Source: a virus. Taken from it: DNA of 23,368 bases. This document shows, one piece after another, positions 23,319 to 23,368 of the stretch. The stretch is from IMG/VR virus record IMGVR_UViG_3300009161_002937, positions 1 through 23,368 of that record; one strand, given 5' to 3'. The notes under the pieces are model-generated. The model was not told where the DNA came from and ran no database searches. It worked only from the letters and a program-made list of their open reading frames with translations. Made by a program: the position numbers and the translations under genes. The stretch's first letter is position 1. Each line of letters starts with the position of its first letter.

Positions 23319-23368
23319 AATGTGCCTTTGTTGTATGCGTTACCGGCGTTAATAGCTGCGTTATAGCC
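23315..23368 (-). CDS. C-terminal end of an unknown gene running in from the right edge
   Basis: The last 17 codons of a minus-strand frame (GYNAAINAGNAYNKGTL) and a TGA that overlaps the ATG of the 74-residue gene. The GYNAA pattern is common at the ends of small phage proteins, and the 4-base overlap fits the junction style of this operon. Too short for any functional call. Confidence 0.5.
   Translation of the reverse strand, partial: GYNAAINAGNAYNKGTL

Noticed and set aside
1-23368. tRNA genes, CRISPR arrays, insertion sequences or integrase/attachment sites
   Set aside because: I found no cloverleaf-like sequence, spaced direct repeats, transposase or integrase motifs on either strand.

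Overview
This window is an interior piece of a tailed double-stranded DNA phage genome, moderately AT-rich and almost entirely coding. It has no tRNA or rRNA genes, CRISPR arrays or insertion sequences that I can see. Replication, nucleotide-metabolism and phage transcription genes sit beside large virion/ejection-type proteins, in a layout of the T7/N4 podovirus kind. The host cannot be read from the sequence. A class II (cobalamin-dependent) ribonucleotide reductase beside a T7-type replisome recalls marine podoviruses, but that is only an analogy.

Left part (1-9080, + strand): three large genes lie head to tail. They are the C-terminal part of an unknown protein (1-1236), a 1340-residue probable ejection protein with an N-terminal staphylococcal-nuclease-like domain (1237-5259), and a 1274-residue protein (5256-9080). 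The third carries single-subunit RNA polymerase motifs A, B and C in the N4 virion RNA polymerase (vRNAP) style. It looks like a naturally compact vRNAP, close in size to the N4 'mini-vRNAP' core. A strong bidirectional terminator (about 9086-9125) separates this late operon from the convergent minus-strand operon.

Right part (9121-23368, - strand): a dense operon in which most junctions overlap by 1-11 bases (ATGA or TAATG). In transcription order (right to left) it holds: the end of an unknown gene; a 74-residue unknown; a deoxyribosyltransferase-like protein; two tiny membrane proteins; a conserved small phage protein; a dATP/dGTP-diphosphohydrolase-like protein; ATP-dependent DNA ligase; a GIY-YIG-domain protein; a 57-residue unknown; dCMP deaminase; an HExxH metallopeptidase-like protein; family A DNA polymerase; 5'-3' exonuclease; a second GIY-YIG protein; a 54-residue charged protein; fused primase-helicase; a complete single-chain T7-type RNA polymerase; class II RNR; a thioredoxin/glutaredoxin-like protein; a Dps-like ferritin; and an 84-residue unknown.

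Working model (inference): the vRNAP enters the cell with the genome and starts early transcription without host polymerase. The T7-type RNA polymerase then takes over. RNR, its thiol reductant, dCMP deaminase and the nucleotide-pool enzymes supply dNTPs to the PolA/primase-helicase/exonuclease/ligase replisome. A 19-base element, each copy preceded by a 5-bp/3-nt-loop hairpin, occurs at two minus-strand gene junctions. It is a candidate phage promoter or RNA-processing signal.
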